Source: Mesorhabditis belari
Lineage: Eukaryota; Nematoda; Chromadorea; Rhabditida; Rhabditidae
NCBI GenBank assembly: GCA_958450365.1
Contig: CAUEEP010000200.1
Location: 255,501 to 319,500, forward strand
Length of the DNA stretch: 64,000 nt
Direction: 5' to 3'
How positions within the stretch are numbered: position 1 is the first letter of the stretch; each line of letters opens with the position of its first letter. The position numbers were made by a program, and so were the translations under genes. Below the pieces are notes generated by a model. The model saw only the letters and a list, made by a program, of their open reading frames with translations, had not been told where the DNA came from and searched no databases. This document shows, piece by piece, positions 22,949-33,886 of the stretch.

Positions 22949-23582
22949 ATGCGCCAAATTGCAGTGCTTATTTTCGCCACCATTCTGCTGGTTGTGGTAG
23001 GTGATTTTTAGATTGAGTTGCTCAATTCCATTTTAGGCAAATGCTATATTCGAGCAACCACCAACCGAGCACCTCACCGATCAAAACTTCCAAGGGGTAG
23101 GTGGGGTGCCTTTTTCTTGGTTATTGGTTTTACTTAGAAAGTGCTTAACTCATCCGATCCATGGATTGTCGCTGTTTATTGGAATCCCTGCAAGCACAGT
23201 AAACGGTATGTTAACATGGTGTTTCGAACTACAAGCAAGACTACCACTATATTTTGTTTTTCAAGGTATTCGAAAGAAGTTTGGCCAGAAATTATTTCTA
23301 TCTTCAACAACAGCAACGTTAGAGTGGGTTTTTCCTTTTACGCATGTTCTGTTTTTTAGCTTGGCGCACTCGAACAGAGAAATCAAGAGGTGGTTCATCG
23401 ATTTCGGAAGTTTATTCCCGGATATCCAACCGTTCTTGTTTTTCGCTCGAACTCTTGTTAATTTTTTAAAATTAAATAGTAACAATATGGGGTTTAAATT
23501 GACTAATCTAGCTGATTTAGTGGAGCCCCTCGATCGCAACTTTGTCAAAGAAGAGGACGATCTTATAAAAGTAGCTCATTGA
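22949..23582 (+). CDS. secreted thioredoxin-fold (PDI-like) protein with a C-x-x-S site
   Basis: The N-terminus MRQIAVLIFATILLVVANA is a signal peptide. Exons then give NSSDPWIVAVYWNPCKHSKR, YSKEVWPEIISIFNNSNVR, LGALEQRNQEVVHRF and IPGYPTVLVF, with a short acidic tail EEDDLIKVAH ending at 23582; total about 130 residues. The order beta-strand/WNPC/helix and later GYPT with the cis-proline is the thioredoxin fold. The redox site is CKHS rather than CxxC, so it could at most do monothiol chemistry or act as a chaperone-type relative. There is no KDEL-like retention signal, so secretion is likely. The last intron begins GTTAATTT at about 23455, which avoids an in-frame stop. Confidence 0.75.
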
Positions 23583-23873
23583 AATAGTGTCTCAATCGTG
23601 TCTCAATGTGAATGAAAACGAACAAGCTTGGTGAATGTCAAATCTATTTTATTCCCTTTGAATTTTCAGCAAATAAAAGTTTTCAGATTTTCAATTAGTA
23701 GTTGTTGAGGCATTAATTTGAATTCGACAAGGTTTTTAAAATTATCCCGATTTGGAATCAAAGCCAAATGACCTTCTCCAACATTTCGAAGCACCTGCTT
23801 GGATGGCTTTTTCTTTACAAGACAACTCTCAGTTTTTAATATCGATTGCTAAAGGATACATTTCTTTAATTTA

Positions 23874-26365
23874 TTGTCTTATTCTTTTTCCGACATAATG
23901 CTTTACGGACCCTACGAATATCCGAGTCTTTATGTGACATTGATTCGAATGCAAACGATTTTTGGCTTGCCGTTAAACGGGTTCACTCTTTATTTAATAT
24001 TTCGAAAATCTGGCCAACATATGAAAGTTTATCGGTATTACTTGGCTTCCACACAGGTGTGCTATAAAAGTAGAATACATTCGGAGCTCGAATACCATAA
24101 GCATTCATTTCAGTAATAAAAATCTAGACTTTATCATCATTGAGCGAGATTGTACTGGGAACTCTTTGTGCCGATCCATTCTTTCCGGCAATGTCTTTGG
24201 TTATTCATGGATTAATTGTTCGGAATATCTCGTGGTATCCTCAAGTTGTTGTGGTTGATAAAAAAGCTTTGATCACAAAAAATTTCCCCTTCAGATGGGA
24301 CTACTTTGTCTTTTTTGGAGCGCTTTTCATTTCGATTCTTTTATGTTTTGTGTACAGACATCAACAACTTTTGGAGATGAATAGTCGATTTAAGTAAGAT
24401 AAAATATTGGGTTGGTGAATTGAAAACTGCGGGCTATTTCGCGGGATTCGCAGATAAAAAAACAACAGCATTGAACCAGCTGAAAGGGGGTTTGGTTACT
24501 TCAACATTTCCTCAAATTATTGCGAAAAAATTATGCTTTCAGCTTTTTATTTTTTGGTATTTTTCTTCACTTCTTCTATTGCACTCGACAATCTGCCACC
24601 GGGACATATTCGTCATGGCATGCTTCATGAGTTCCTACAAGAGCACAGTGCAGGCTTGGCAGCTGCTAATATTAAAAAGATATGTGGGGAGGACTCACCT
24701 TCCGAAAGAACGTGTCGAGTATGGTTTACCAAGTTTCGATCTGGGGACAAATCTTTGAAAGATGCAGAGGGCCGTGGAGCGGCACCCCAACTGGATGATT
24801 CCAAATTACTCGAACTCATTACCAACGACCATCGGGTATCATCGCGTGAATTGGGAGAAGAGTTAGGGGTTGATCATGTTACAGTGCTAAATCACCTGGT
24901 GTACTGGGAGGGAGTGGTGCACTGGGAGTTGTTGAATAGCAAGACGACCGTTAATGCAATCAAATACAGTGAACAGTTGGGAAAGGTGAATGAATCCCTG
25001 AAGAAGAATAGGCCCTCTAAGTCAAAGATCGTTCTCATCCACGACAACGCGCCCCCCCTCATGTTGCAAAACTGACTCGCTCTAAAATAAATAGCCTTGT
25101 TTGGGAACTTTTGGCGCTTTCCCCATACAGTCCGGACCTCGCCCCTTTTGATTACTATTTATTCCGGATCATGAGTAATGAGCTTCGAGAACACTTCGAT
25201 TCGGAAGAAGCAGTCAAAAACTGGCTTTGAAAGTTTTTCGATTCAAAACCAAAATCCTATCACGAAAGAGGAATGCAAATTGCCTGTAAAATGGGCAGAA
25301 GTCGTCAATAATAATGGAAATTAGTTGGAATGAATTTATGGTTTTATGTTCAATAAATTTTAGTTCAAAGTCCCGCAGTTTTCAATTCACCAACCCAATA
25401 AAATAACGAGTACTTTGTATGATTTCAGATTATCGAATTTCTCGATTTTGGTGATAGCAATTGTTTATTATCTCGCAGAGACCATCCCACTTTTTATCAT
25501 TCGGAGTTTTCTTGTGATCAAAGAGGCTTCCGATGTTGAAGTGACGCAAATGATTGAGGTTGTGGTCGCATTTTTTCAAGTTATTTTATTGAAAGAGTTG
25601 TACTGTAGTGAAGTTTAAAAATAGAGTACTTACAGTAAGCATAAAAAGCCACATTTAGCAATTTCCCGATATGGGACCGACTCTGAAAACGTTGCCGACA
25701 TTCTGGACAATCAAAAACTCTCCGCTCTACTCATTTCAATCAATCAATGCCCCAATGTTGCTGATATTGGTGCTTGGCTTTTATGCGATTCTACATGGGA
25801 TTACTGTACTCTTTTTAATGAAAATATTTAAAATTACCGTGGCTATTCTAGCAGAAACTAAAAAGACCATTTTTTGTCAGATTCGGGTTCCATTTTCAGG
25901 GTGTCATCCTTGTCGCTTCTTCTATTCAAATACTTACCAAACGAAACGACCATTTGAGTGTGAAAACGAGGAAAATGCAGAAAATTTGCCTTACCTCGTT
26001 GATTCTACAAGTATAGTATGAATATTCTAAAAATCACTGAAATTTCAGACAATAATTCCAACATTGTGGATTGCTTTGCCGATCGTTTGTCTCTGTCCGA
26101 TTGTCGTCTCGGGGATTGCAATTGGGCAATGTGTGTGTTTGATTGTTGTTGTGTTTGTTGTTGTTGTTTGTTGTTTTTGTTTTCCCCAACTTTCCCTCAC
26201 TTACCACTTTCAATCGTTACAGCGATCAATCGATTTATGATTTTTATGTTCTCATGTCATGGATCTGTTGCCTCGATAGCTGTTCTTTGTATCTATGAAC
26301 CATATCGAGTCTATATTAAGACGAAATTCAAGGTGCTCCTACATAAAACTCCAATATTGAGGTGA
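23874..26365 (+). CDS. Srh-like 7TM chemoreceptor
   Basis: The gene has about seven exons. TM1 reads MQTIFGLPLNGFTLYLIF, then GQHMKVYRYYLASTQ splices to TLSSLSEIVLGTLCADPFF. Later exons include NFSILVIAIVYYLAETIP, the loop exon TLPTFWTIKNSPLYSF, GVILVASSIQILTKRNDHL (25901 onward), TIIPTLWIALPIVCLCPIV, and the last exon FMIFMFSCHGSVASIAVL with the family-typical EPYRVYI; stop at 26363-26365. The late HG and PYR motifs point to the Srh superfamily. A mariner sits in intron 2 a few bases after the 5' splice site, but all exons keep open frames, so the gene may still work. Ligand unknown; such receptors act in sensory neurons. Confidence 0.8.
24407..25398 (+). mobile_element. mariner element with defective transposase
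   Basis: TA-flanked, 992 bp, with 28-bp inverted ends (TTGGGTTGGTGAATTGAAAA and its complement). The interior encodes a mariner transposase: LRHGMLHEFLQE-like start (HIRHGMLHEF at 24607), the HTH run SERTCRVWFTKFRSGD, SSRELGEELGVDHVTV, then an abrupt jump to VVHWELLNSKTTVNA, VLIHDNAP (second catalytic Asp), and after a frameshift YSPDLAPFDYYLF with the third Asp. The region with the first catalytic Asp is missing and at least one frameshift and one stop are present. It is therefore non-autonomous. Its insertion in a chemoreceptor intron looks tolerated. Confidence 0.92.
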
Positions 26366-26611
26366 AAAAAAGGGTGATTCTTGAGAAACGCTTGTTTTGA
26401 AGAGATTTCGAGGCAAAATGGTCTTCAAAAGTCGGTCACAAAGTGGTAATCAATGTATCGAAACACACACATTCAACTGGGATTCGATAAATGACAAGAA
26501 AAGATATTTATCAAGACAAGAAAATATATTTATTTTTTACTCTTTTATATGAATAGAACTTGACTGTAATAGATTTACTAACAATGTGAAAAAAAAAGCT
26601 TTTCTTTTTCT

Positions 26612-28422
26612 CTATGCATTCCCATACATATTCGAGGTTGTCTTACTGTGATTTAACCCCGGATTGGTTGATTTCGCATTTGCCATAAGCATTGATGATT
26701 GGAGTAAACGGGGAGAGTTTTGCATGGAAATCGTCGACACAGCCGTCTTCGTGTGCACTCCATCTCTTCCTTTCAATTTTCCCGTCACAATCATGCGCGT
26801 CTCTTCGGAAATCAACAACAAGAACCTGGAAAGGACTGTAGTATCACAAAGAAATCTTCCTTGGCTTCATATTCAATTCTTCTTTCGTTGCTATTCTCAA
26901 ATCTAAATACCATAACGGAAGAAAATTGGTCAAATCTGAGAAAACAGGCGAAAACTCGAAGAAAAACCAGAAGTCATCCATTGATTGAGTGTTTGTGATG
27001 ATCTAGAAACTTCTTGAACTTAGAGAGAAAATTTGCAGCTTTGAAAACGGTAATTATTTTTTTCTGAAAAAAGCTTTTCAAGTTTTTCTGTGTGGAAGGG
27101 ATAATGTTTGTTCTCTTTTTTTAATTGGCTGCGATGGAATTTCAAGATTGACATTTGTTGAAAAGTTTTGAGAAACAAAAAATTGCAATTAGTGTTGCAA
27201 TTAGTAAAGAAGGTACATTGTAGCTAATAGCTACAACAGCTATTAACTATTAACTATTGTGTCAAAAATCGTTTTATTTTACAATCCCCATCCTATTTTG
27301 TGCTCACCATATCCCCCGTGTTGACAGCTTGCATGATAAATTGAAAAACAGTGAGCACATGAAATGCCATTTCCCTTCGATTAATCGCTCTTTGCATTGA
27401 TCTCGAATGAAAATATAAACGAATACATGTATAGATATTCACTAGGAAACAAATGAAAACGATCGAAAGGCAGAGAGGGAAATAACCATTATCAAGAGCT
27501 TGCTGAAAAACGGGATTTCATGTTAAAGAAAGTTGAAAAGTTACCGTTAGAGGTGATTGATTAAGGGTGTATGGGATGTAATAGCCCCAACTGGCTCTGT
27601 AGAAGAAACTGGAATCGGTGAAAACGGGGCCTGTATAGAGAGAACAAAAAAGGGTACAGCCGATGCAAGTATGCCAGGTGTAACGACTCCAGAACTGGAA
27701 AAAGATTGCTGAACCTAGTTAGACCTAGTTTGCTTTCAAAAGTAGTGCAAACCAGCCGACAACCCGACTAAGGGCGAATTTTTCTGGCCAAACAGCTTTG
27801 TCGCCGTGATCCAATCGGGAGCGAGCTTGCCTACAACCCATCCGGGTTCGACCCCTCGTAGTGTCACTCATATGTCCGAATACTGCTGTTTTAGATACTG
27901 TAGTGAGACAAGGGACTCAAACTTACGCTAGACGGAAACTAACCCATTCGTAGTGCTGCGGGAAGGTTAAAGAAGTTGCTCGATTAATTGCAATGAGAAG
28001 AGTGCCAAGTTCTTGAAAAAGAACCGAAAACATGTAACCGACAGCAAGAATTGCAGGGATTACGCCCTCCTGAATAAAGGATTTGTGGGGGAAATTGATG
28101 ATAACCGACTTGAACATTCCAAAAGAATTCATAGACACCCCAGGTTGGGAGACGAATTCGGAAAAGGAGACTGTAGTGCATTAGCAAGTCCTGAAAAGAA
28201 AAGTTCAAGGCGTTTATCTTGCCAAACACTCACATTGGTGAGACAAACAAGGAAGATCTTCTGATAATGTGTCTTGAAGCCGTATTTTATGTGATATTTG
28301 ACAATTCGTATATAAACAAACAAAGTGATGAGGCCGATTGTGATGAAAATCGAACTAGAGCACACTTCGAATGGATCCACGAAGTGACCCTCGAAATCAT
28401 CAGGAGCCACATCAGTGGCCAT
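26612..28422 (-). CDS. Srg-like 7TM chemoreceptor, first of a tandem pair
   Basis: Seven exons, start 28422 (MATDVAPDDFEGHFVDPFEV). Order of pieces: TM1 IFITIGLITLFVYIRIV, then DLLMHYSLLFRIRLPTWG, GVIPAILAVGYMFSVLFQ with LLIAINRATSLTFPQHYE (the NR...P..Y motif after TM3), FWSRYTWHTCIG, YFPLCLSIVFICFLVNIYT, FWFFFEFSPVFSDLTNF, and the last exon FLLLISEETRMIVTGKL, ending at 26612. The NR motif and ISEExR tail fit the Srg/Srv group. All splice phases agree, so it looks intact. It is closely paired with the gene at 28970-31144, with the same exon layout, implying a local duplication. Confidence 0.85.
27780..27870 (+). other. tRNA-like / SINE-like segment in an intron
   Basis: Within the intron after the HYEW exon lies TGATCCAATCGGG (27807-27819), resembling a polymerase III A box, followed 25 bases later by GGTTCGACCCC (27844-27854), a near-perfect B box. 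The segment between does not fold into a convincing tRNA (the T stem is not complementary), so a tRNA-derived SINE or decayed tRNA is more likely than a working tRNA gene. Confidence 0.35.
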
Positions 28423-28969
28423 TTTGAGGGAATGATGGGAATGATGGATGAATTTTAATCTGAAAAACAAATGCAAATCTAAATTCCCTGTGAAGAAATT
28501 GAGGAAAACCAGAAATTATTGAGGCAATTTGAAAATTATTGGTTTTGAAGCAATGACAAAAGGAAAATTGATGATTTGAAATGAAAAGCTTTGTGAGAAA
28601 ATAGTTTTGTGGAAATTGTTGATTAAAGTTGTGGAAAAAGTTTATTGAGCAAGAATTCAGATCGATGTAATGATTTTCCCGAGGGATTTGAGGAACTATT
28701 GCATGTCTGTGAGTTATGTTTGCAGAAAAAAGAGATTTCTGTGCTCAAAAATGAACGCACCCTTTCTGGGGCACTCAATACGGCATTCTTCTCGTTACAA
28801 AGCGTCACAGAAAACATGAATAAATAGAAATGATTTGTTTCCATTTTCGAGTACAAAGTACACGTGATCCTAAACAATTGATGTTCTTGTTGTAATCAAT
28901 CTTTCTTTCTTTCTTTATCTTTATCTTCAATTAAACATATTTGCAAAAATCGGTGATCCAAAAGTGATC
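28423..28969. other. spacer between the two Srg-like genes
   Basis: 547 bp without a supported gene. The short frames at 28623-28877 overlap on both strands and show no family motif. It must contain the promoter of the 26.6-28.4 kb gene and the 3' end of the next one. Confidence 0.5.
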
Positions 28970-31144
28970 TTATTGTGATTTGTATTGAGTGAAACCGATT
29001 CCCGATTGATACTTTTTTGTTGTCGAATTGATTGATGGATGGATTGTTCGTATGAAGAGATTCTCTCTTTCATGTAATCTCCCATTGATCATCATTCGCG
29101 TTTCTTTCGATATCAATACGAGAAACCTAAATTGAAAATATTACACATAAAAACTAACAAGTTCTTGATGTTCTTGATGGCTCTGAAGAAAGAAAAAAGC
29201 AGATAGAAGAAAGAAGAAAGAAGAGAGAAGAAAGAAGAAAGAAGAAAAGAAAGAAGAAAGAAGAAAGAAGAAGAAGAAAGAGAGAAGAAGAAAGAAGAAG
29301 AAAAGAAGAAAGAAGAAAGAAGAAAGAAGAAAGAAGAAGAAGAAAGAAGAAAGAAGAAAGAAGAAGAAAAGGAACTTAAGTACTAAATTAGAATAAGTAA
29401 AAAGTAAAAGAACAGGTCGTAAATACTGTAATAGTACCCCACCCCCCTCGTACAGTCGCGTAGTCGCAAAGTCGTAGTCATTTTTTAGTATTTCATTTTT
29501 TTCAAAGCGCCCGTACTTTCAAAAAATGCGTCTTTGGTATCAAAAAATAGCTGAAATCCAGGGCTATTTTTTGATACCTAAGCGCACATTTTAGCATAAA
29601 CCAGTGTCGAGAAAAACTCGTTTTTTCGGGATGGTTGCGTAGTCTAACTTTAAACATCCCGTTCTCCGCGCTGCTTTATGCTACAATATGCACTTTAATA
29701 TCAAAAAATAGCCCTGAATTTCAGCTATTTTTTGATATATGTTGTAGCATTGTAGCATAAACCAGTGTCGAGAAAAACTCGTTCAAAGTTAGACTACGCA
29801 ACACTCCGCACCGTCATTATGGGGGTGGGGTACTATTACAGTATTTACGGTAAGTATTACTTGATTAGAATAAGTAAAACATAGACAAATCAATTCAGTA
29901 AGCATTCAGCATCATTGAGTATCACTTTTGTGAGTAAAAGCATCTACCAAAGCGGCATGAAATTTGCAATATCGGAGAAAAACGGTGAAAACTCGAAGAA
30001 AAACCAGAATTTCTCGATTGGGAGCGAATTTGTGATGATCTGAAAGGAATGGCATACAATTTTCATTGAAAATCTCTCACCAAATCAATCGTATTAATAA
30101 GTTGAGCCAAAAATTGTACAACAGTTGCTATATGGAAGATAAACTCTCGTCGATTCCCAACTTTTTTCATTTCTTTTGAATAACTGTATAATTTGATGCA
30201 AGTATAGATATTGACAAAGAGACAAAAACAAACAATTCCAACACATAATGGGAAATTGAACTCTTTCAAGAAAGCCTAAAAGATGATTGGAGAAGATTGG
30301 AGAAGATTGAATGAAATTACCGTAAACAGATTAGTCGGCTCATCATACGGTATGTAAAATCCCCAACTTCCGCGTTGAAAATAACTATGATTTGTGACAT
30401 AAGATGAAGTGTAGAAAAAAGGGAAAAGGAAACCGAGAAAACAAGTACGCCAAGTGTTACGACTCCAGAACTAAAAGACAACTTGTAGAGGATACTTGCC
30501 GTCACTCACTTTATCATAATGATGAGGAAAAGCAAGTGATGTGGCTCGATTGATTGCAATCAGAAGAGTACCGATCACTTGTAATTGAACACATAAACCA
30601 TTTAAATATCCTAAAGCGCTTGGGAAGAAGCCTGTCTGAAAATTGTTTGTGTTAAAATATGAAATCCTTTAAAACAAACCCTTAGAAACCAATACCATTC
30701 ATGAACACCCCATGTTGGAAGACGAATTCGAAAGAGAATCACATAATGGAGGATTAAATCCTGAATGAAAATTGAGTCAAAGAATTGTATATTGTTGTAT
30801 GATTATTATGATTATTCTTTTTCTTTTTCTTATTGTTATACTCCTTTGTTTTGTGAGTAAAAGCATCTACCAAAGCGGCATGAAACTTGTGACAAAATTT
30901 GACTCTTCTCAAAACTGACATTTGTCGTGCAGAGTAAGAAAATCTTTTGATAATGCGTTTTGATTCCATATTTCAAATAAAATAAAAGTAAACGAAAATA
31001 GACTAAAACGGTGATGAAACCAATAATTGAACATATTGTGCTTGATGTTATTTCGAAGGGATCAACGAAATGATCGATGAAATCATCTGGTTGAGTCCAG
31101 GGATTCCCATTTGAATCCAATCCAAGAATGCTTTCATTCGACAT
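28970..31144 (-). CDS. Srg-like 7TM chemoreceptor, second of a tandem pair
   Basis: Starts at 31144 (MSNESILGLDSNGNPWTQ). Exons parallel the neighbouring paralogue: DFIDHFVDPFEITSST, DLILHYVILFRIRLPTWG, TGFFPSALGYLNG with LLIAINRATSLAFPHHYD, FWSRNTWRTCFLG, FPLCVGIVCFCLFVNIYT, IITNSLPIEKFWFFFEFS with ANFMPL, and a far 3' exon at 29131-28970 reading FLVLISKETRMMINGRL, ending at 28970. The last intron is about 820 bp because it holds a MITE and a long purine repeat; without looking past these the gene would appear truncated. Phase matches across that intron (TG plus G giving Trp, as in the paralogue). Likely functional if the long intron is spliced. Confidence 0.78.
29187..29372. repeat. GAAGAAA-type homopurine tract
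   Basis: About 185 bases of almost pure purine on the plus strand (GAAGAAAGAAGAAAGAAGA pattern). On the coding strand of the Srg-like gene it is a polypyrimidine run inside the last intron, some 60 bp before the final exon. Such tracts can adopt triplex structure. Confidence 0.9.
29417..29850. mobile_element. MITE, CCGTAAATACTG family, long copy
   Basis: Ends CGTAAATACTGTAATAGTAC and the complement ending at 29849 define the element; the GTACCCCACCCC sub-terminal block is also mirrored. It shares the family with 36002-36269. This copy is 160 bp longer because an interior block (TTTGGTATCAAAAAATAGCT and the CCAGTGTCGAGAAAAACTCG segment) appears twice. It sits in the last intron of the Srg-like gene. 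Confidence 0.87.
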
Positions 31145-31173
31145 TTCCTGGAAAATATTCTTATTTAGAGTTA

Positions 31174-31487
31174 CAGTGGTCCACAAATGTATTTGTCCCA
31201 TTGCCATCCAAAAGTTTCTTTCGTACGAAAATCTTGCAAAACAACGATATTCCCAAAAAGTGTAGGGGTATTTTGCTTACCCTTTGTTGTTTTTACTTAT
31301 TGTTTTTGTTTTATACTTTAATTTTTCTGCAATGTATACGGATAAATCTTATAATCCTGAAAAGTAGAGTATTATGGGCAAGCAAAATACCCTACACTTT
31401 TTGGGAATATCGTTGTTTTGCAAGATTTTCGTAGGAAAGAAACTTTTGGATGGCAATGGGACACAAATGTACATTTGTGGACCACTG
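31174..31487. mobile_element. fold-back MITE upstream of the Srg-like gene
   Basis: Flanked by TA. The ends CAGTGGTCCACAAATGTA and its complement extend inward to GCAAAACAACGATATTCCCA and further, giving arms of roughly 125 bp around a 60-bp centre. No coding capacity. It begins 30 bp upstream of the ATG at 31144, so it may form part of the 5' UTR or promoter of that gene. Confidence 0.88.
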
Positions 31488-33886
31488 TAGGTATTTAGAA
31501 AATCAGAATACAACAATATCCATTTAAATAAAAAATCAGAATACAACAATATCCATTTAAATAAAAAATTTGAAAACTTTTATGATATGAGTTTTTCTGG
31601 AGGGATTTGCAATGGACTTTTGTTCAAATTTACAATGGACTGTTTAACTAATCTTAAAACTAATCAAAATGTTCATTGCCTGCAAGATTATGATTCGGAT
31701 TGTAGGCAAATGAATTGAAATTTTACAAAAGTTGAAAAATTCAATCATTCTATTGAGTGAAGCTCTTGTGATTTATTTAAATTAGAGCAATAACAATTAG
31801 ATGTACTCAGCTATGATATTTCGGAGAATAATTTAATAATATGATATTTCGGAGAATAATTTCAGGGTCAAACGTGCCAATTATCAATTTATAACTACAT
31901 AGGTATCTCAATTAGCATTTTGGATATTTGTAAACTCGAAAATGGCTCAAATCTTGGTTCAACTTTTGTATTTTATGAAATTTTCTTTTCTTTCTTGAGA
32001 CCAAAAAAACATCTCCAAAATCTCAAGGGATCGACAAAATGGGGGGATTTTTGAGGGGAAACATCTCAATTCGTTATTAGGGTAGAAAATGAGTGATTTG
32101 TGAAGATTTCTGAGAATGGAAATCATTGATGAATCGGAAGATGTTGAGGAAGTCACAGAATAGAACAAGACAACGGATTTGTACTTCAAGTTTTTGGATT
32201 GTCAAATAGCAGTTTCAATCAAGACCTCAAAGAAACCTTTTTTTGAGTGAAAATTTGGTAAAGTATACTTGTAGAATATGAAAATGAAGGTGAGAAAGGA
32301 AAGCAGTCAAGCCGATTTCAAAGAGGAATGAATATGGAAGTAGAAAGTTCATGGTTTAAAGAATGATTCAAAGTCTGAGAATGGTATCGGTTTTAATATA
32401 CGAGAAAGATATCAAAGTTTTCCAGATAAACTCTTCAACAAGACTTTTTCAACAACAAACAACAACAATTGATTCTTTTCAGAATTGAATTTTTAACCCA
32501 TCAGAGCTTTTTTTTTAAAGAACAATCACATTTCATGACTCCATTCTATGCAAATAGCTGAATTTTGACCTGGGCATGATGTAATTTGATCTTCTAAAAG
32601 GAAAGAACGTCTTTTGTTTCGACCTTAGGAGGAAAACAAATGGATTTTTAAGTGATGGATACTGTATTCTTTTCGATTTCTAATATCAGCAATTGTATCA
32701 AACGTAACCTTGAAGAACTATGAACTCATTTTTGTCTATATCATTCATCTTTACTGCTCAATTAGAAACAGTAAGCACAGTCAAAGATGAAGCTACGATA
32801 GTCATTTTCATTATTTCATTCATTCATTGTTTTCAAGTCGGTACGATAAAGCTTATGTGAATCATCTCATCACCATTCTCTCTATTCAATTTACCCATTT
32901 TCCATCTCAGTTCAAATTTTTGCCATAAATTTCCCCCAAACTCTTTCCAAAGTGTCGTTGAAAGGGCAAAAAGAAGAGAAACCTGTACAGAACTTGTCTT
33001 CTTTTTTTTCTGTTTGTTTTTTCTTCTTTATCTTTCTCTCAATCTCTCATTTTTCTCAAATATTTCTTTTTGAATCGGTAAATTTCTTTTTTTTTCTCTT
33101 CTTACCTTTTCTCTGTCATTTTCCGTATTGAATTTTGTCTTTTCACTCTTTTTGAACTGTACTTTGTAGTGGCTTTTCCCTTTTTTTCCTAAAAATCATT
33201 CTGGAAATTGATTGATTGATTGAAGAGATTCTTAAATGTCAAATGAAGTTTTCTTTCTTTCTTTCTTTCTTTCTGAACAATAATAAAACTCAAAAAGCTT
33301 AAGAAGAAGCCATTAAAGCTTATCTCTCTATAATTTTTACCAAATTTCTTTATCATTTTTAAATTGGAAACTCTGCAGAATGTCTTTTCTATATCTATCA
33401 AATCGATAGGTCAACAACCTGAAATTTGAGCCTGGCTTTAAGAAATTTAGCTTAACCTTGAATTTTATTCATTTTTGATCATGACTGACTAAACATAACA
33501 ATCTAAAAACCTTCCAAACCCAATTCTCCCCTCTGAACATCAATAAACTCTTCTTCAATTTTTCCCCTAATTCATCTCAAAAAAATTTTCTGCTTTTCTT
33601 TCAATTTTCACATCTGTATTGGGTAAAAAGCTTTTACCGAACATTTCGAGAATCAAAATATTGTTAGTATTTATGTTATAAACTATTTTCTTTTTTTTTC
33701 TGTTCTCTTCAACACCTTTTTTCACTTTTGTTTTCACAAAGAGGCAACCATAGCTACGAGACAGAAACCAAAAGACTATTACGAAATGTTAATTGTTTTG
33801 AAAGCTAGTTTTAATTATTTCTACTGAAAAACAAATAACTTTTCCTTTTGTAATCAATTTTCAGAATGAAAACCTCATCATTTTAA
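31488..33886. other. intergenic with small tandem repeats
   Basis: About 2.4 kb with no recognised gene. It has a 2-copy 34-bp repeat (ATCAGAATACAACAATATCC at 31500 and 31534) and a 2-copy repeat of ATGATATTTCGGAGAATAAT at 31814 and 31840. The stretch 32990-33140 is strongly pyrimidine-rich. Confidence 0.5.
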
